DNA of 64,000 nucleotides, taken from Bog-257 sp963769235 (GTDB lineage Bacteria; Acidobacteriota; Terriglobia; Terriglobales; Acidobacteriaceae). Within the stretch, counting starts at the first letter, position 1. Each line of letters begins with the position of its first letter. Both the position numbers and the translations under genes were made by a program. The notes beneath the pieces are model-generated. The model was not told where the DNA came from. It made no database searches and worked only from the letters and a program-made list of their open reading frames with translations. The stretch spans positions 310,001 to 374,000 of the forward strand of contig CAVYKW010000001.1 of assembly GCA_963769235.1 (NCBI GenBank). The letters run 5' to 3'. Positions 34,052 to 43,146 of this stretch are shown in pieces.

Positions 34052-35167
34052 ATGCTGCGCCGTCCGCTCAGTTGCTTCACCCATCCATTCGCTTTACTAT
34101 CGCCCTGCGTGCCTTTGCCCAGCGACAATCTTAATCCCGACCGTGAGCGCATCGTCTCCGCGGTGCCGCTGGAGGACGATTCTTCGTTCGAGTTGAAGCT
34201 GCGTCCGCAACGGTTGCGCGAGTTCATTGGGCAAAACAAGGTCAAGGACAATCTCGAGGTCGCCATCGAAGCTGCCAAGTCGCGCGGCGAGGCGCTGGAC
34301 CACGTGCTGCTTTACGGGCCGCCGGGTTTGGGCAAAACCACGCTGGCCAACATCATTGCCAACGAGATGGGCGCGGCCTTCCAGCAAACCTCAGGGCCGA
34401 CGCTACAAATCAAGGGCGATCTGACGGCGATACTCACCAACCTGCGCGACAAGCAGGTGCTGTTCATCGACGAAGTGCACCGGCTGCAACCGGCGCTGGA
34501 AGAGCTGCTCTATTCGGCGCTGGAGGACTACAAGCTCGACATCATCATCGGGCAAGGGCCGTCGGCGCGCACCCACACCATCGAGGTGCGGCCGTTTACC
34601 TTTATCGGCGCCACCACGCGAGCCGGGCTGCTGTCGGCGCCGCTGCGGTCGCGCTTCGGCATCGTGTTGCGGCTGGAGTTCTACACCCACGACGACTTGA
34701 AGATCATCCTGCAACGGTCGGCGGAGATCCTGGGCATCGCGATTGACGAAGCCGGCGCTGTCGAAATTGCCACCCGCTGCCGCGGAACACCGCGCATCGC
34801 CAATCGTTTGCTTCGTCGCGTGCGCGACTATGCTCAAGTCCGCGGGGCGGGCAAGATCGACAAGCCTACGGCGCAGGCTGCGCTCGAGATGCTGGAGGTT
34901 GATCGCCACGGCTTCGACGAGATCGATCGCAAGCTGCTGCTCACCATCATCGAGAAATACCAAGGCGGCCCGGTGGGCGTGAATACGCTGGCGGCCTCGC
35001 TTGCTGAAGAGGCCGACGCCATCGAAGAGATCTACGAGCCGTTCCTCATCCAGATTGGCTTTCTGGACCGCACCCCGCGCGGGCGCGTGGCGACGCATCT
35101 CGCATACGAGCACTTTGGAGTGAAGCGGCCACGGGTGGACCGCAGCGGGCAGGAAACGCTGTTCTGA
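34052..35167 (+). CDS. ruvB: Holliday junction branch migration helicase RuvB
   Basis: 371 aa (or 352 from GTG 34109). AAA+ ATPase: Walker A GPPGLGKTT, Walker B LFIDEVHRL, and sensor/arginine-finger sequence LRSRFGIVLRLEFY; C-terminal winged-helix with FLDRTPRGRVATHLAYEHFG. RuvB drives branch migration with RuvA in recombinational repair. Start is uncertain: ATG 34052 has no ribosome binding site and gives a non-family extension; GTG 34109 begins the conserved region more tightly. No ruvA or ruvC adjacent. Confidence 0.93.
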   Translation: MLRRPLSCFTHPFALLSPCVPLPSDNLNPDRERIVSAVPLEDDSSFELKLRPQRLREFIGQNKVKDNLEVAIEAAKSRGEALDHVLLYGPPGLGKTTLANIIANEMGAAFQQTSGPTLQIKGDLTAILTNLRDKQVLFIDEVHRLQPALEELLYSALEDYKLDIIIGQGPSARTHTIEVRPFTFIGATTRAGLLSAPLRSRFGIVLRLEFYTHDDLKIILQRSAEILGIAIDEAGAVEIATRCRGTPRIANRLLRRVRDYAQVRGAGKIDKPTAQAALEMLEVDRHGFDEIDRKLLLTIIEKYQGGPVGVNTLAASLAEEADAIEEIYEPFLIQIGFLDRTPRGRVATHLAYEHFGVKRPRVDRSGQETLF

Positions 35168-35210
35168 AGGCCGCGATTCGCTTTTCGCTTTTCGCTAAAG
35201 AACTCGCAGC
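35168..35210. repeat. TTCGCT-type minisatellite
   Basis: GATTCGCTTTTCGCTTTTCGCT follows ruvB; similar runs recur at about 35805-35835, 35935-35960 and 52750-52835. Confidence 0.5.
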
Positions 35211-35417
35211 TTCCCACTCGGCTTTGGCAAGCGGGTAGGCGCGTTCCCGCGTACCCCCCGGCGTCCTGCCGCTCAAACCTGTAAAATAGTTACTTAGCCG
35301 TCACCGCCTCAAGATGCCGACGGTCGCCGGGAATCCCCATCGAAGCCAGCCTGTCACAAGCAAGAAGCAGCAACATCGTCTCTTCTGTGGACTCGGCGTT
35401 CGATGAAATGAGAGAGC

Positions 35418-35795
35418 ATGTTCGAAGTTACGGTTGAAGACACATTTTCGGCAGGACACTACCTGCGTAACTATCGTGGCAAGTGCGAAAAACCGCATGG
35501 CCACAATTACCGCGTGCGCGTCACACTGAGCGGAAACGATCTGGACCAGGCTGGCCTGCTGCTGGATTTCAAGGAACTGAAGGACGTATTGCGCCCGGTG
35601 ATGAACTATCTCGATCACGAGATGATCAACGAGCTGGAGCCGTTCACCACGGTCAATCCCTCGGCGGAAAACCTGGCCAAATATTTTTACGACGAGACGA
35701 ATTCGCGGCTCAAGCAGACGACCAGCGGCCGGGTGCGCGTAAAGGACGTCACCATCTGGGAGACCGATACCACCACGGCGCGTTACTGCGAGTAG
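35418..35795 (+). CDS. queD: 6-carboxytetrahydropterin synthase QueD
   Basis: 125 aa, usual QueD length. Zinc ligands His14, His27 and His29 (AGHYLRN, HGHNY), catalytic Cys23, and the fold-typical DHEMINEL and PSAENLAKYF. Makes 6-carboxytetrahydropterin from dihydroneopterin triphosphate, the first queuosine/7-deazaguanine step. First gene of a queD-queE-queC run; short overlapping upstream site GAGAGAG. Confidence 0.93.
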   Translation: MFEVTVEDTFSAGHYLRNYRGKCEKPHGHNYRVRVTLSGNDLDQAGLLLDFKELKDVLRPVMNYLDHEMINELEPFTTVNPSAENLAKYFYDETNSRLKQTTSGRVRVKDVTIWETDTTTARYCE

Positions 35796-35956
35796 GAAGA
35801 CCGCTATTCGCCTTTCGCTTTGCGCTTTTCGCCGGACAACGTCACGAGCATCTTTGTCGGCCATTGGCGAACAGCTGTCAGCCATCGACAACTCGGCAAT
35901 CAGTCATTTAGCAGTTAGCACTTGCAATCTGGCGAAAAGCGAACGGCGAATAGCGA

Positions 35957-36640
35957 ATGCAGATCATCGAAATTTACAAGTCGTTGCAAGGCGAGTCGTC
36001 CTACGCGGGACTGCCGTGCGTTTTTGTAAGGTTGGCGGGCTGCAATCTGCGCTGCTCCTGGTGTGATAGCGAGTACACCTTTAAGGGCGGCGCGCGCATG
36101 ACACTTGAGGAAGTCGTGGCCGAAGTGCGACGCCTCTCGCCCGACGGCGGACTGGTCGAGATCACGGGCGGCGAACCGCTGTTGCAAGAGCGCGAGGTTG
36201 CGCTGCTGATGGAGAGCTTGATCGCCAGCGGCTACACCGTTCTGGTGGAGACCAGCGGTGAGCGGCCGCTGAAGCGGGTTCCGGCGCAGGTGATAAAGAT
36301 TGTGGACGTGAAGTGCCCTGACTCGGGAGAAGGTGACAGCTTTCGCCTGGAGAATCTTGCGTCGCTGACGCCGCGCGATGAGGTGAAGTTTGTTGTCTCC
36401 AGCCGGCGCGACTATGAGTTCGCGCGCGAGTTTGTCCGCGAACATGATCTGAACGGGAGGAACATTCCTGTGATCCTGTCGCCCGCGTTCCGCAAGGACG
36501 CCGCGGGAACTCGCGACGTGTCGCATTGTCTCCTGGATCCGCAGGATCTGGCGCACTGGATGCTGGCGGACGGACTGAATGTCCGCCTGGGCTTGCAGAT
36601 CCACAAGTTCATCTGGGAGCCATCGCTGAAAGGCGTGTGA
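35957..36640 (+). CDS. queE: 7-carboxy-7-deazaguanine synthase QueE
   Basis: 227 aa radical-SAM enzyme with CNLRCSWC (Cys29, Cys33, Cys36) binding the 4Fe-4S cluster, then ITGGEPLLQ. Converts carboxytetrahydropterin to 7-carboxy-7-deazaguanine. No clear ribosome binding site: the start region is inside a GCGAA minisatellite (35925-35960), which probably invaded the queD-queE gap. Confidence 0.93.
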   Translation: MQIIEIYKSLQGESSYAGLPCVFVRLAGCNLRCSWCDSEYTFKGGARMTLEEVVAEVRRLSPDGGLVEITGGEPLLQEREVALLMESLIASGYTVLVETSGERPLKRVPAQVIKIVDVKCPDSGEGDSFRLENLASLTPRDEVKFVVSSRRDYEFAREFVREHDLNGRNIPVILSPAFRKDAAGTRDVSHCLLDPQDLAHWMLADGLNVRLGLQIHKFIWEPSLKGV

Positions 36641-36715
36641 CGGACGCCGCGGCACAGTCACACGGCTGGCACCGGGATTGCACCCCACGACACTGGATCG
36701 GAGTTCAACAAGGTG

Positions 36716-37423
36716 ATGAATCACGCAATCAAAGCCGTTGTTTCGCTGAGTGGGGGTATGGATTCCTCCGTCTGCGCGGCTTTGGCGGTGCGTGCCTTCG
36801 GCGCTGACGGCGTAGCCGCCCTCCACATCAGCTACGGACAGCGTACCGAGGCTCGCGAGCAGACGGCATTCCAGGGGATTTGCGATCGCCTGAAGATCCG
36901 CCAGCGCCTTGTCGTGCGCACCCCGTTTTTCCGGGCGATAGGAGGCTCGGCGCTTACCGACGAACAGATTGCCGTCCCAGCGGCCGGTCCGGAGATTGGG
37001 AGCGAAATTCCGGTGACCTACGTGCCCTTCCGCAACGCACATTTTTTGTCGGCAGCGGTCAGTTGGGCCGAAGTCCTGGGCGCGGAACGCATCTATATAG
37101 GGGCCGTGCAGCAGGACAGTTCCGGTTATCCGGATTGCCGTCCGGAGTTCTATCGGGCGTTCAACGAGGTGATTCGTACCGGCACCAAGGAAGGCCGAAT
37201 CCAGATTGAGACGCCGCTGATTGCCTTGCGTAAGCACGAGATTGTGACGCGTGGCCTTGAATTGGGTGCTCCCTTCGATTTAACGTGGTCATGCTACAGC
37301 CGGGACGACCAGGCGTGTGGCAGTTGCGACAGTTGCGCCCTGCGGTTGCGGGCCTTTGCAACGGCGGGAGCGGTCGATCCCATTCCTTATCTGTCGCAGG
37401 CTGCGGTTCAGGATTTTTCATGA
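36716..37423 (+). CDS. queC: 7-cyano-7-deazaguanine synthase QueC
   Basis: 235 aa. PP-loop SGGMDS (12-17), and a C-terminal zinc site CYSRDDQACGSCDSC. Converts 7-carboxy-7-deazaguanine to preQ0 with ATP and ammonia. ATG 36716 is used, preceded by AAGG; a GTG at 36713 overlaps. With queD and queE it makes preQ0; no queF or tgt is in the window. Confidence 0.94.
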   Translation: MNHAIKAVVSLSGGMDSSVCAALAVRAFGADGVAALHISYGQRTEAREQTAFQGICDRLKIRQRLVVRTPFFRAIGGSALTDEQIAVPAAGPEIGSEIPVTYVPFRNAHFLSAAVSWAEVLGAERIYIGAVQQDSSGYPDCRPEFYRAFNEVIRTGTKEGRIQIETPLIALRKHEIVTRGLELGAPFDLTWSCYSRDDQACGSCDSCALRLRAFATAGAVDPIPYLSQAAVQDFS

Positions 37424-37503
37424 TTAAAAAATTTAACGTCAACGCTGGAGACCGTCACGGGCAACGATTCCGTCATGCTTCGGTTTCATGCGCTGGAGGC
37501 ACA

Positions 37504-38550
37504 ATGAAGAAATACATCAGTCTTGCCGTCCTGCTTTTTGTCATTGGCGTATGTGCGGCTCCGTTGTGGGCGCAAATGGATGGATCGGTCAAAGGCGTTG
37601 CCAAAGACGCGGATGGAAAACCCATCGCCGGCGCCACCGTCGTGTTCTATAACGCCGATACGGGCCGGAAATACGAGATCAAAACCAACGCCAAAGGCGA
37701 GTATTCATCCATCGGCATTTACATTGGAACCTATAAAGCCACGTTGCTCCAGAACGGCAATCCCATCGATGAGCAGAACAATATTCCTATCGGTGCGGGG
37801 CAGGAACAGGTCGTGAATTGGGATGAAGGTCGCGGCCGCACCGCCATGACCGAGGAGCAACGCAAGAAGGTTGAAGCTACTCAAAAGGAAAACGAAAAAA
37901 TCAAAGGTCTGAACGCCACTCTGAAGCAAGCCAAGGAACTGGAAGGTGCGGGCAACTACGACCAGGCGATTACCATCTTGCAGCAAGCCACGCAGGTTGA
38001 TCCCAACCAGGACCTGGTGTGGGGCTATTTAGGTGATGCCCAGCGCGGCGCGAAGAAATACACCGACGCCATCGACTCCTACACCAAGGCACTGGCCATC
38101 AAGCCGACTTCCGGTTCGTACCACAATGGTTTGGCGGATGCCTACGCGAAGTCCGGGCAGACCGACAAGGCCGTCCAGGAATACACCACCGCTGCGCAGG
38201 ATGATCCCACCAACGCCGGTGCTTACTACTACAACGAGGGCGCAGTCTTCACCAACACCGGCAAGGTGGATGAGGCGGTCGCGGCTTTCGATAAAGCCAT
38301 CCAAATTGATCCCAATCGCGCCGATGCCTACTACTGGAAAGGCGTTGACTTGATCGGCAAGGCGACCATGAAGGACAACAAGATGGTTGCTCCTCCGGGA
38401 ACGCAGGAGGCCTTCAGCAAGTATCTGGAACTGCAACCGACCGGCAAATACGCGGACGCTGCCAAGCAGATGCTGAGCAGCATCGGCGCTACCGTCGATA
38501 CCAGCTATGGCAAATCCAAATCATCCAGCACCACCAAGAAGCCGAAATAG
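37504..38550 (+). CDS. Exported TPR protein with carboxypeptidase-regulatory-like domain
   Basis: 348 aa from ATG 37504, with GGAGG 5 bases upstream (the open frame to 37285 overlaps queC and is spurious). Signal peptide ending LWAQ, a CarboxypepD_reg-like beta-sandwich at ~25-110 (DGSVKGVAKDADGKPIAGATVVFYNADTGR), a coiled EEQRKKVEATQKENEK linker, then three TPR units (e.g. YLGDAQRGAKKYTDAIDSYTKAL, EAVAAFDKAIQIDPNRADAY). Likely a periplasmic scaffold. A terminator follows at 38572-38600. Confidence 0.85.
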   Translation: MKKYISLAVLLFVIGVCAAPLWAQMDGSVKGVAKDADGKPIAGATVVFYNADTGRKYEIKTNAKGEYSSIGIYIGTYKATLLQNGNPIDEQNNIPIGAGQEQVVNWDEGRGRTAMTEEQRKKVEATQKENEKIKGLNATLKQAKELEGAGNYDQAITILQQATQVDPNQDLVWGYLGDAQRGAKKYTDAIDSYTKALAIKPTSGSYHNGLADAYAKSGQTDKAVQEYTTAAQDDPTNAGAYYYNEGAVFTNTGKVDEAVAAFDKAIQIDPNRADAYYWKGVDLIGKATMKDNKMVAPPGTQEAFSKYLELQPTGKYADAAKQMLSSIGATVDTSYGKSKSSSTTKKPK

Positions 38551-38571
38551 TGGGTTGGAGGGTTTAGCAAG

Positions 38572-38600
38572 GGCGGCCATTGTGCCGCCTTTTGTTTTTG
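38572..38600 (+). terminator. Terminator of the TPR gene
   Basis: GGCGGC-CATTGT-GCCGCC stem followed by TTTTGTTTTTG. Confidence 0.8.
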
Positions 38601-38661
38601 CATAGCACTTGGTTTCGCTCTTCACCGGTGTCCAGTAGAATCACGATTGGTAGCCACTTCC

Positions 38662-39999
38662 ATGCCCGGTGCCACTGATCCTAAAATTCCATCCTTCGCC
38701 GAGGCGCGGCGCTGCGTCGAGGAATATGCCTCGCGGCTGATCCCTACCGAACCGGAAATGCTGTCGCTGTTGGAATCTGCCGGGCTGGTGCTGGCCGAGG
38801 ACTTGCTCGCGGATCGCGACTTCCCGCCCTTTCCGCGTTCCACTCGCGATGGATTCGCCGTCCGGGCCACGGATCTTAGTTCCTTACCTGCAAAACTGAA
38901 GTGCGTTGGCGAGATCAAGGCAGGCGCGTCGTTAGCGGACAGTCGCGTCAAGGTTGCTAAAGGCGAGGCAGCGGAAATCATGACCGGCGCACCCGTTCCC
39001 GATGGCGCTGACGCCGTTGTCATGGTCGAGTACACGCATCGCGACGGCAATGTTGTCACGGTCGAGCGTGCGGTTGAGGCCGGCGAGAATATTGTTGCGA
39101 AGGGATCGGAAGCGCTTAAGGGCGACCTGATGGTGGAGCGCGGCACTCGCGTGAACCACACTACCGTGGCCATTGCGGCGGCCGTCGGACGGGCAGAGGT
39201 GGCCGTCTATCGCAGACCGCGGGTGGCGATTTTGGCTACCGGCGACGAACTAGTGGACATCAATCTGCGCCCCGGGCCCAACGAGATTCGCAACTCCAAC
39301 AGCTACTCGCTGGCGGCGCAAGTGCAGGCGTCGGGCGGCGAACCCATGCTGCTGCCGGTAGCGCGAGATGACGCGGGCGAACTGGCAATACTGCTACGCA
39401 AGGGCCTCCAGGCGGACCTGTTGCTGATTACCGGCGGCGTCTCAATGGGCAAGTACGACCTGGTCGAGCAAGTGCTGGCATCGCTCGAGGCGAAGCTGTT
39501 CTTCACAGGCGCGATGATTCAGCCGGGCAAGCCAGTTGTGTTTGGTGAGGTTGCGAGTGCCGGGGCGGTGCAAGGGAAAGCCGCGAAAGAAGGGGTTGCG
39601 GCTGGAAAAGTGGTTCGTGAACGAGCGGCCGAGGGGGACGGGAAATCGGGGCGCCGAGCCACGCCGTTCTTTGGGCTGCCGGGGAATCCGGTTTCGACGA
39701 TGGTTACATTTCAGCTGTTTGCCCGTCCGGTGCTGGATGCTCTGTCGGGGGCGCGGCCCCAGCCGTTGGCCTTTGCGCAGGCAAAATTGAAAAATGATCT
39801 TACCAGTAAGATTGGGCTGACCCGCTTTCTCCCGGCCAAGCTGAGTGGAAACGACGCGCAGCCCGAGGTCGAGTTGCTGCACTGGCACGGCTCAGGCGAT
39901 CTGATGGCGGTGTCCAGGTCTAACTGCTACATTGTGGTACCTCCAGACCGGGAGAAGTTTAGCGCGGGAGAAGATATAACGGTGCTGCTGTGCGGATAG
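38662..39999 (+). CDS. moeA: Molybdopterin molybdenumtransferase MoeA
   Basis: 445 aa from ATG 38662 (GTG/TTG slightly upstream at 38647 possible; no Shine-Dalgarno). Four domains recognisable: N-terminal FPRSTRDGFAVRATD, NEIRNSNSYSLAAQ and LLITGGVSMGKYDLVE (MoCF_BD), and a C-terminal small beta domain. An insertion of ~40 residues, Ala/Gly/Lys-rich (39550-39660), separates VVFGEV from FFGLPGNPVS and is not typical. It inserts molybdenum into molybdopterin-AMP. Its stop directly abuts the moaC start. Confidence 0.92.
   Translation: MPGATDPKIPSFAEARRCVEEYASRLIPTEPEMLSLLESAGLVLAEDLLADRDFPPFPRSTRDGFAVRATDLSSLPAKLKCVGEIKAGASLADSRVKVAKGEAAEIMTGAPVPDGADAVVMVEYTHRDGNVVTVERAVEAGENIVAKGSEALKGDLMVERGTRVNHTTVAIAAAVGRAEVAVYRRPRVAILATGDELVDINLRPGPNEIRNSNSYSLAAQVQASGGEPMLLPVARDDAGELAILLRKGLQADLLLITGGVSMGKYDLVEQVLASLEAKLFFTGAMIQPGKPVVFGEVASAGAVQGKAAKEGVAAGKVVRERAAEGDGKSGRRATPFFGLPGNPVSTMVTFQLFARPVLDALSGARPQPLAFAQAKLKNDLTSKIGLTRFLPAKLSGNDAQPEVELLHWHGSGDLMAVSRSNCYIVVPPDREKFSAGEDITVLLCG
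39797..39812. repeat. TTACCAGTAAG palindrome inside moeA
   Basis: ATCTTACCAGTAAGAT, the same dyad as at 19430-19447 in the MmcQ-like gene 20 kb away; the shared stretch continues a few bases on each side. Confidence 0.6.
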
Positions 40000-40521
40000 A
40001 TGACGTTAATGGCAAAGCCTGACAAGAAGTCGAAACCGAAGCTGTCGCACTACGACAAAGCTGGCCGGGCGTCGATGGTCGATGTGTCGGCCAAGCCGGA
40101 CAGCGTGCGCGAAGCTGAAGCATCGGCTTTTGTCGCCATGAGTCGCGAGGTGTTGCAGGCGTTGCCACAAAATCCCAAGGGCGATCCTCTGGAAGTGGCG
40201 CGCATCGCGGGTATCCAGGCGGCCAAGCGAACGTCGGAACTCATCCCGATGTGCCATCCCATCCCGCTGAGCAAGGTTGACGTTCATGCCGAAATCCAAA
40301 AGGACGGCATCGCAATTCGCACACTGGTGCGCACCACCGCTCCAACCGGGGTCGAGATGGAAGCGCTGGTGGCGGCGTCGGTGGCAGCTCTGACAGTGTA
40401 TGACATGTGCAAGGCACTCGATAAAGGCATTGAGATCCGCGAGGTAGTTCTGCTGCGCAAATCGGGCGGCAAGAGCGGAGACTACCAAAGAAAGTCAGGC
40501 AAGAAGCAAAAGACCAAATAG
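40000..40521 (+). CDS. moaC: Cyclic pyranopterin monophosphate synthase MoaC
   Basis: 173 aa: SHYDKAGRASMVDVSAKPDSVREAEASA, LIPMCHPIPLSKVDV, VEMEALVAASVAALTVYDMCKALDKG. Makes cPMP from 3',8-cH2GTP with MoaA (not present). ATG 40000 is immediately after the moeA stop (second ATG at 40009 fits better by family length); a Lys-rich tail follows. Confidence 0.93.
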   Translation: MTLMAKPDKKSKPKLSHYDKAGRASMVDVSAKPDSVREAEASAFVAMSREVLQALPQNPKGDPLEVARIAGIQAAKRTSELIPMCHPIPLSKVDVHAEIQKDGIAIRTLVRTTAPTGVEMEALVAASVAALTVYDMCKALDKGIEIREVVLLRKSGGKSGDYQRKSGKKQKTK

Positions 40522-40932
40522 GATGGAACATGTACGCCTGAACCGGCTGCTGACAAGCCGGACGGGAATGCTTGTGGGGCCGGCTGAAGCTGGCTCGTAT
40601 CGATAGGAAGCTCAGACGCTGGCCTGAAGTGTCTGCGTGAGAACTGGAGTTTCGCATTGGAGGTGGAGTACAACCGCCAAGAAACCGGCGCCGTAGGCGC
40701 GAAACAGCTCAGCCCAGCACGCAGCCGAACCGGGGGCCTCGATTCGCGCTGCTGTTGCGCGAATTGGGGTGGGACGGCGGAGTGCTGGGTAAGTGGGAAA
40801 CTGATGCGAGTCCCGTCGGGACGGCAGAGGTTCTCACGCACACACTGAAGGCCAGCTCTACCAGAACAGAAGCGGGAGTTTTTCAGCCGGTGAAAGCCTG
40901 CTCCCCGTTCGAATGCAACGTGATCCAATTTC
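40522..40932. repeat. Gap holding a ~185-bp interspersed repeat
   Basis: 40634-40828 is clearly similar, in reverse complement, to 45968-46150. It includes GGCGCCGTAGGCGCG, a GCGCGAATTGGGGTGG block and GTCCC-GTC-GGGAC (40810-40822). No gene. Confidence 0.6.
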
Positions 40933-41412
40933 ATGATGAGAACCGCCGCCGTCCTCACCGTCAGTGACTCCTCCGCGCGGGGCGAACGCGCCGATCTTTC
41001 CGGACCGGCGTCGGCTGACGTGCTGCGCCAGAACAGATTCGAGGTTACGCATCAGGAAATCGTGTCCGACGAGCAGCCTGCGATCGAGGCAGCCATGGTC
41101 CGTTTGTCCGAGCAGGTCCAGCTGATCGTCACTACCGGTGGAACCGGCATCGCCGAGCGCGACGTCACGCCGGAAGCCACTCGCGCGGTGTGCTCCAAAT
41201 TCATCGACGGCATTCCGGAGAAGATGCGCTCGGCGGGACTGGCGCAGACGCCGTTCTCAATCCTGAGCCGCGGAGTCTGCGGCGTGCGCAACCGCACGCT
41301 CATCCTGAATTTGCCCGGCAGCCCAAACGGAGCGGTTGAATCGTTGCGAGCTGTAGTCGACATCCTTCCGCACGCGATAGATTTGCTCGCCGGCAAAACC
41401 GGGCACGGGTGA
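40933..41412 (+). CDS. mog: Molybdopterin adenylyltransferase (MogA/MoaB family)
   Basis: 159 aa MoCF_BD protein: AAVLTVSDSSARGERADLSG, LIVTTGGTGIAERDVTPEA, and LPGSPNGAVESLR. Adenylates molybdopterin before MoeA. Two ATGs (40933, 40936). Its stop overlaps the spacing of the next gene by a few bases. Confidence 0.9.
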   Translation: MMRTAAVLTVSDSSARGERADLSGPASADVLRQNRFEVTHQEIVSDEQPAIEAAMVRLSEQVQLIVTTGGTGIAERDVTPEATRAVCSKFIDGIPEKMRSAGLAQTPFSILSRGVCGVRNRTLILNLPGSPNGAVESLRAVVDILPHAIDLLAGKTGHG

Positions 41413-41415
41413 TTC

Positions 41416-42492
41416 TTGGATCCTGTTACTCATTTTCTTACCGGCGCGTGCATGGGGCGCTCGGGCTTCAATCGCAAGACGCAGTTGGCGACGCTGACCA
41501 TGGTGCTGGCCGCCGAGGCTGCCGACATCGACGTGGTATGGGGGCTCAAGGGCTCCATCGCCGGGCTGCAACACCATCGCGGTATCACCCACAGCTTTGT
41601 TGGCGTGCCTTTCATCGCGGCCGCAGTGCTGGCGCTGGTGTATCTGCTGCATCGTTTCCGATCGCGAGGGAAGCAAAGGTCGGGGAGCTCAACTACACAG
41701 CCGCCGCTGCGCTGGGGATTTCTGTACCTTTGCGCAGTGCTGGCCGCGCTCAGTCACCTGCTACTCGACTACACCACGGCATACGGCATCCGGCTGTTTG
41801 AGCCGTTCAACTTTCGCTGGTACTCGTGGGACATCGTCTACATTGTCGAGCCACTTATGTTGCTGGCGCTGGTGGCAGGCCTGGCACTCCCGGCGCTATT
41901 GGGGCTCATCAATCAGGAGATTGGTGCGCGCAGCAAAGGGCCTCGCGGACGCGGCGCCGCTATCGCTGCGCTGATCTGCGTCGTGGGAATCTGGGGCGTG
42001 CGCGACTATCAGCATCGCCGCGCGCTGGCCGCAATGAACTCCTTCCTCTATCACGGCGCCGAACCCACGCGCTTCGCGGCCTATCCTTACATGATCGACC
42101 CGTTTCGCTGGCATGGCGTGGTGGAGACCACCGGGTTCTTCGAGACCGTCCCGGTCGACTCGCTGGCTCCCGAGGTGAAGTCCGACGCAGGGCAAATGTT
42201 TTACAAGCGGCCGCAAACGGATGCGGTGCTGGCTGCCGAATCCTCCTACCTGGGACGCGTCTATCTCGATTGGGCCGTCTTTCCCTACGTGCGCGAACAG
42301 CCCCTGGACGGCGGAGGCTACCTGGTGGAATTTCAGGACTTGCGCTACACGTATCCGTCAGCGTCGCGGCAAGCTCCACTAGGAGGCTACGTATTGCTGT
42401 CACCCAATCTGCGTGTGCTGGAGGAAGGCATGAACTCCAGCCGGTCGCCGCGCGTGGAAGGAATAGTGAGTGGCGGCGACGAAAGGCAGTGA
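41416..42492 (+). CDS. YdjM-like membrane-bound metal-dependent hydrolase
   Basis: 358 aa. N-terminal metal motifs: THFLTGACMGR, EAADIDVVWG, HHRGITHS, and HLLLDYTTAYG; several membrane segments follow. PF04307 (YdjM) proteins are inner-membrane, metal-binding, of unknown substrate. The start is a TTG at 41416, only 3 bases beyond the mog stop, so probably coupled. A C-terminal ~150-residue domain (from about DYQHRRALAAMNSF) is soluble. Confidence 0.78.
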   Translation: MDPVTHFLTGACMGRSGFNRKTQLATLTMVLAAEAADIDVVWGLKGSIAGLQHHRGITHSFVGVPFIAAAVLALVYLLHRFRSRGKQRSGSSTTQPPLRWGFLYLCAVLAALSHLLLDYTTAYGIRLFEPFNFRWYSWDIVYIVEPLMLLALVAGLALPALLGLINQEIGARSKGPRGRGAAIAALICVVGIWGVRDYQHRRALAAMNSFLYHGAEPTRFAAYPYMIDPFRWHGVVETTGFFETVPVDSLAPEVKSDAGQMFYKRPQTDAVLAAESSYLGRVYLDWAVFPYVREQPLDGGGYLVEFQDLRYTYPSASRQAPLGGYVLLSPNLRVLEEGMNSSRSPRVEGIVSGGDERQ

Positions 42493-42513
42493 TTCACTAA
42501 CGCAATCGAACAA

Positions 42514-43146
42514 CTACGAGGTGCCGAGCTGTTCCACTCTCCGTCGCGAGCGGCGTTTGCGCAGCCGCCAGATCCACCAGCCGACCAGGCACGCGACGGC
42601 AACAATCGCGATCAGATACCGCAGATGATGGTGCACCACGCCGCCAACAAATCCCAGGATCTCCGGCCCGTAGCGAATCACAATCAGCGAGACGATCGAG
42701 AAGCGCAGCAGCCGGCCGAAGAAGATGGCGGCGAGGAAGTGGCCGAAGTTCATCTCGGCTACTCCCGCCGACAGGACGAAAAGCTTGAACGGAGTAGGCG
42801 GCGGCAACATGGAAGGCAGCATGATAGCGAGGAACTCGTGCCGCTCGAACGAGGCTTTGATCTTGCTGAAGCGCTTTTCGCCGATGCGCTTCACTAACAG
42901 CATTTCCCCACCCTTGTAGCCGATCAGGTAGATCACGATGCTGCCGAGGGCCGAGCCGGTCGCCCCCATCGCGGCGTAGAGCAGGAAGCGCCGGGGATCG
43001 GCATAGGAATAGCCGGCAACGATGGCGTCCAGCGGCATGCCCAGGAAGGCGGCATCAACTGCGGCGAATCCCAGCACGCCCCAGATTCCCAGCGGCTTCA
43101 GCAGCGCCAGAATCAGCAGGCTCCATTTGTTGAGAAGATGTTTCAA
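42514..43146 (-). CDS. VTT/SNARE-associated (DedA-like, YqaA-type) membrane protein
   Basis: 210 aa, four to five hydrophobic segments: FAAVDAAFLGMPLDAIVAGYSY, a conserved ML.P..TPFK (MLPPPTPFKLFVLSAGVAEM) and FGRLLRFSIVSLIVIRYG. DedA-like proteins are lipid scramblases or flippases in some members; the YqaA type is untested. Basic C-terminal end. Convergent with the YdjM-like gene. Confidence 0.8.
   Translation of the reverse strand: MKHLLNKWSLLILALLKPLGIWGVLGFAAVDAAFLGMPLDAIVAGYSYADPRRFLLYAAMGATGSALGSIVIYLIGYKGGEMLLVKRIGEKRFSKIKASFERHEFLAIMLPSMLPPPTPFKLFVLSAGVAEMNFGHFLAAIFFGRLLRFSIVSLIVIRYGPEILGFVGGVVHHHLRYLIAIVAVACLVGWWIWRLRKRRSRRRVEQLGTS

Noticed and set aside
35915..37237. 440-codon minus-strand frame
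   Set aside because: Antisense to queE and queC, whose catalytic motifs are intact.
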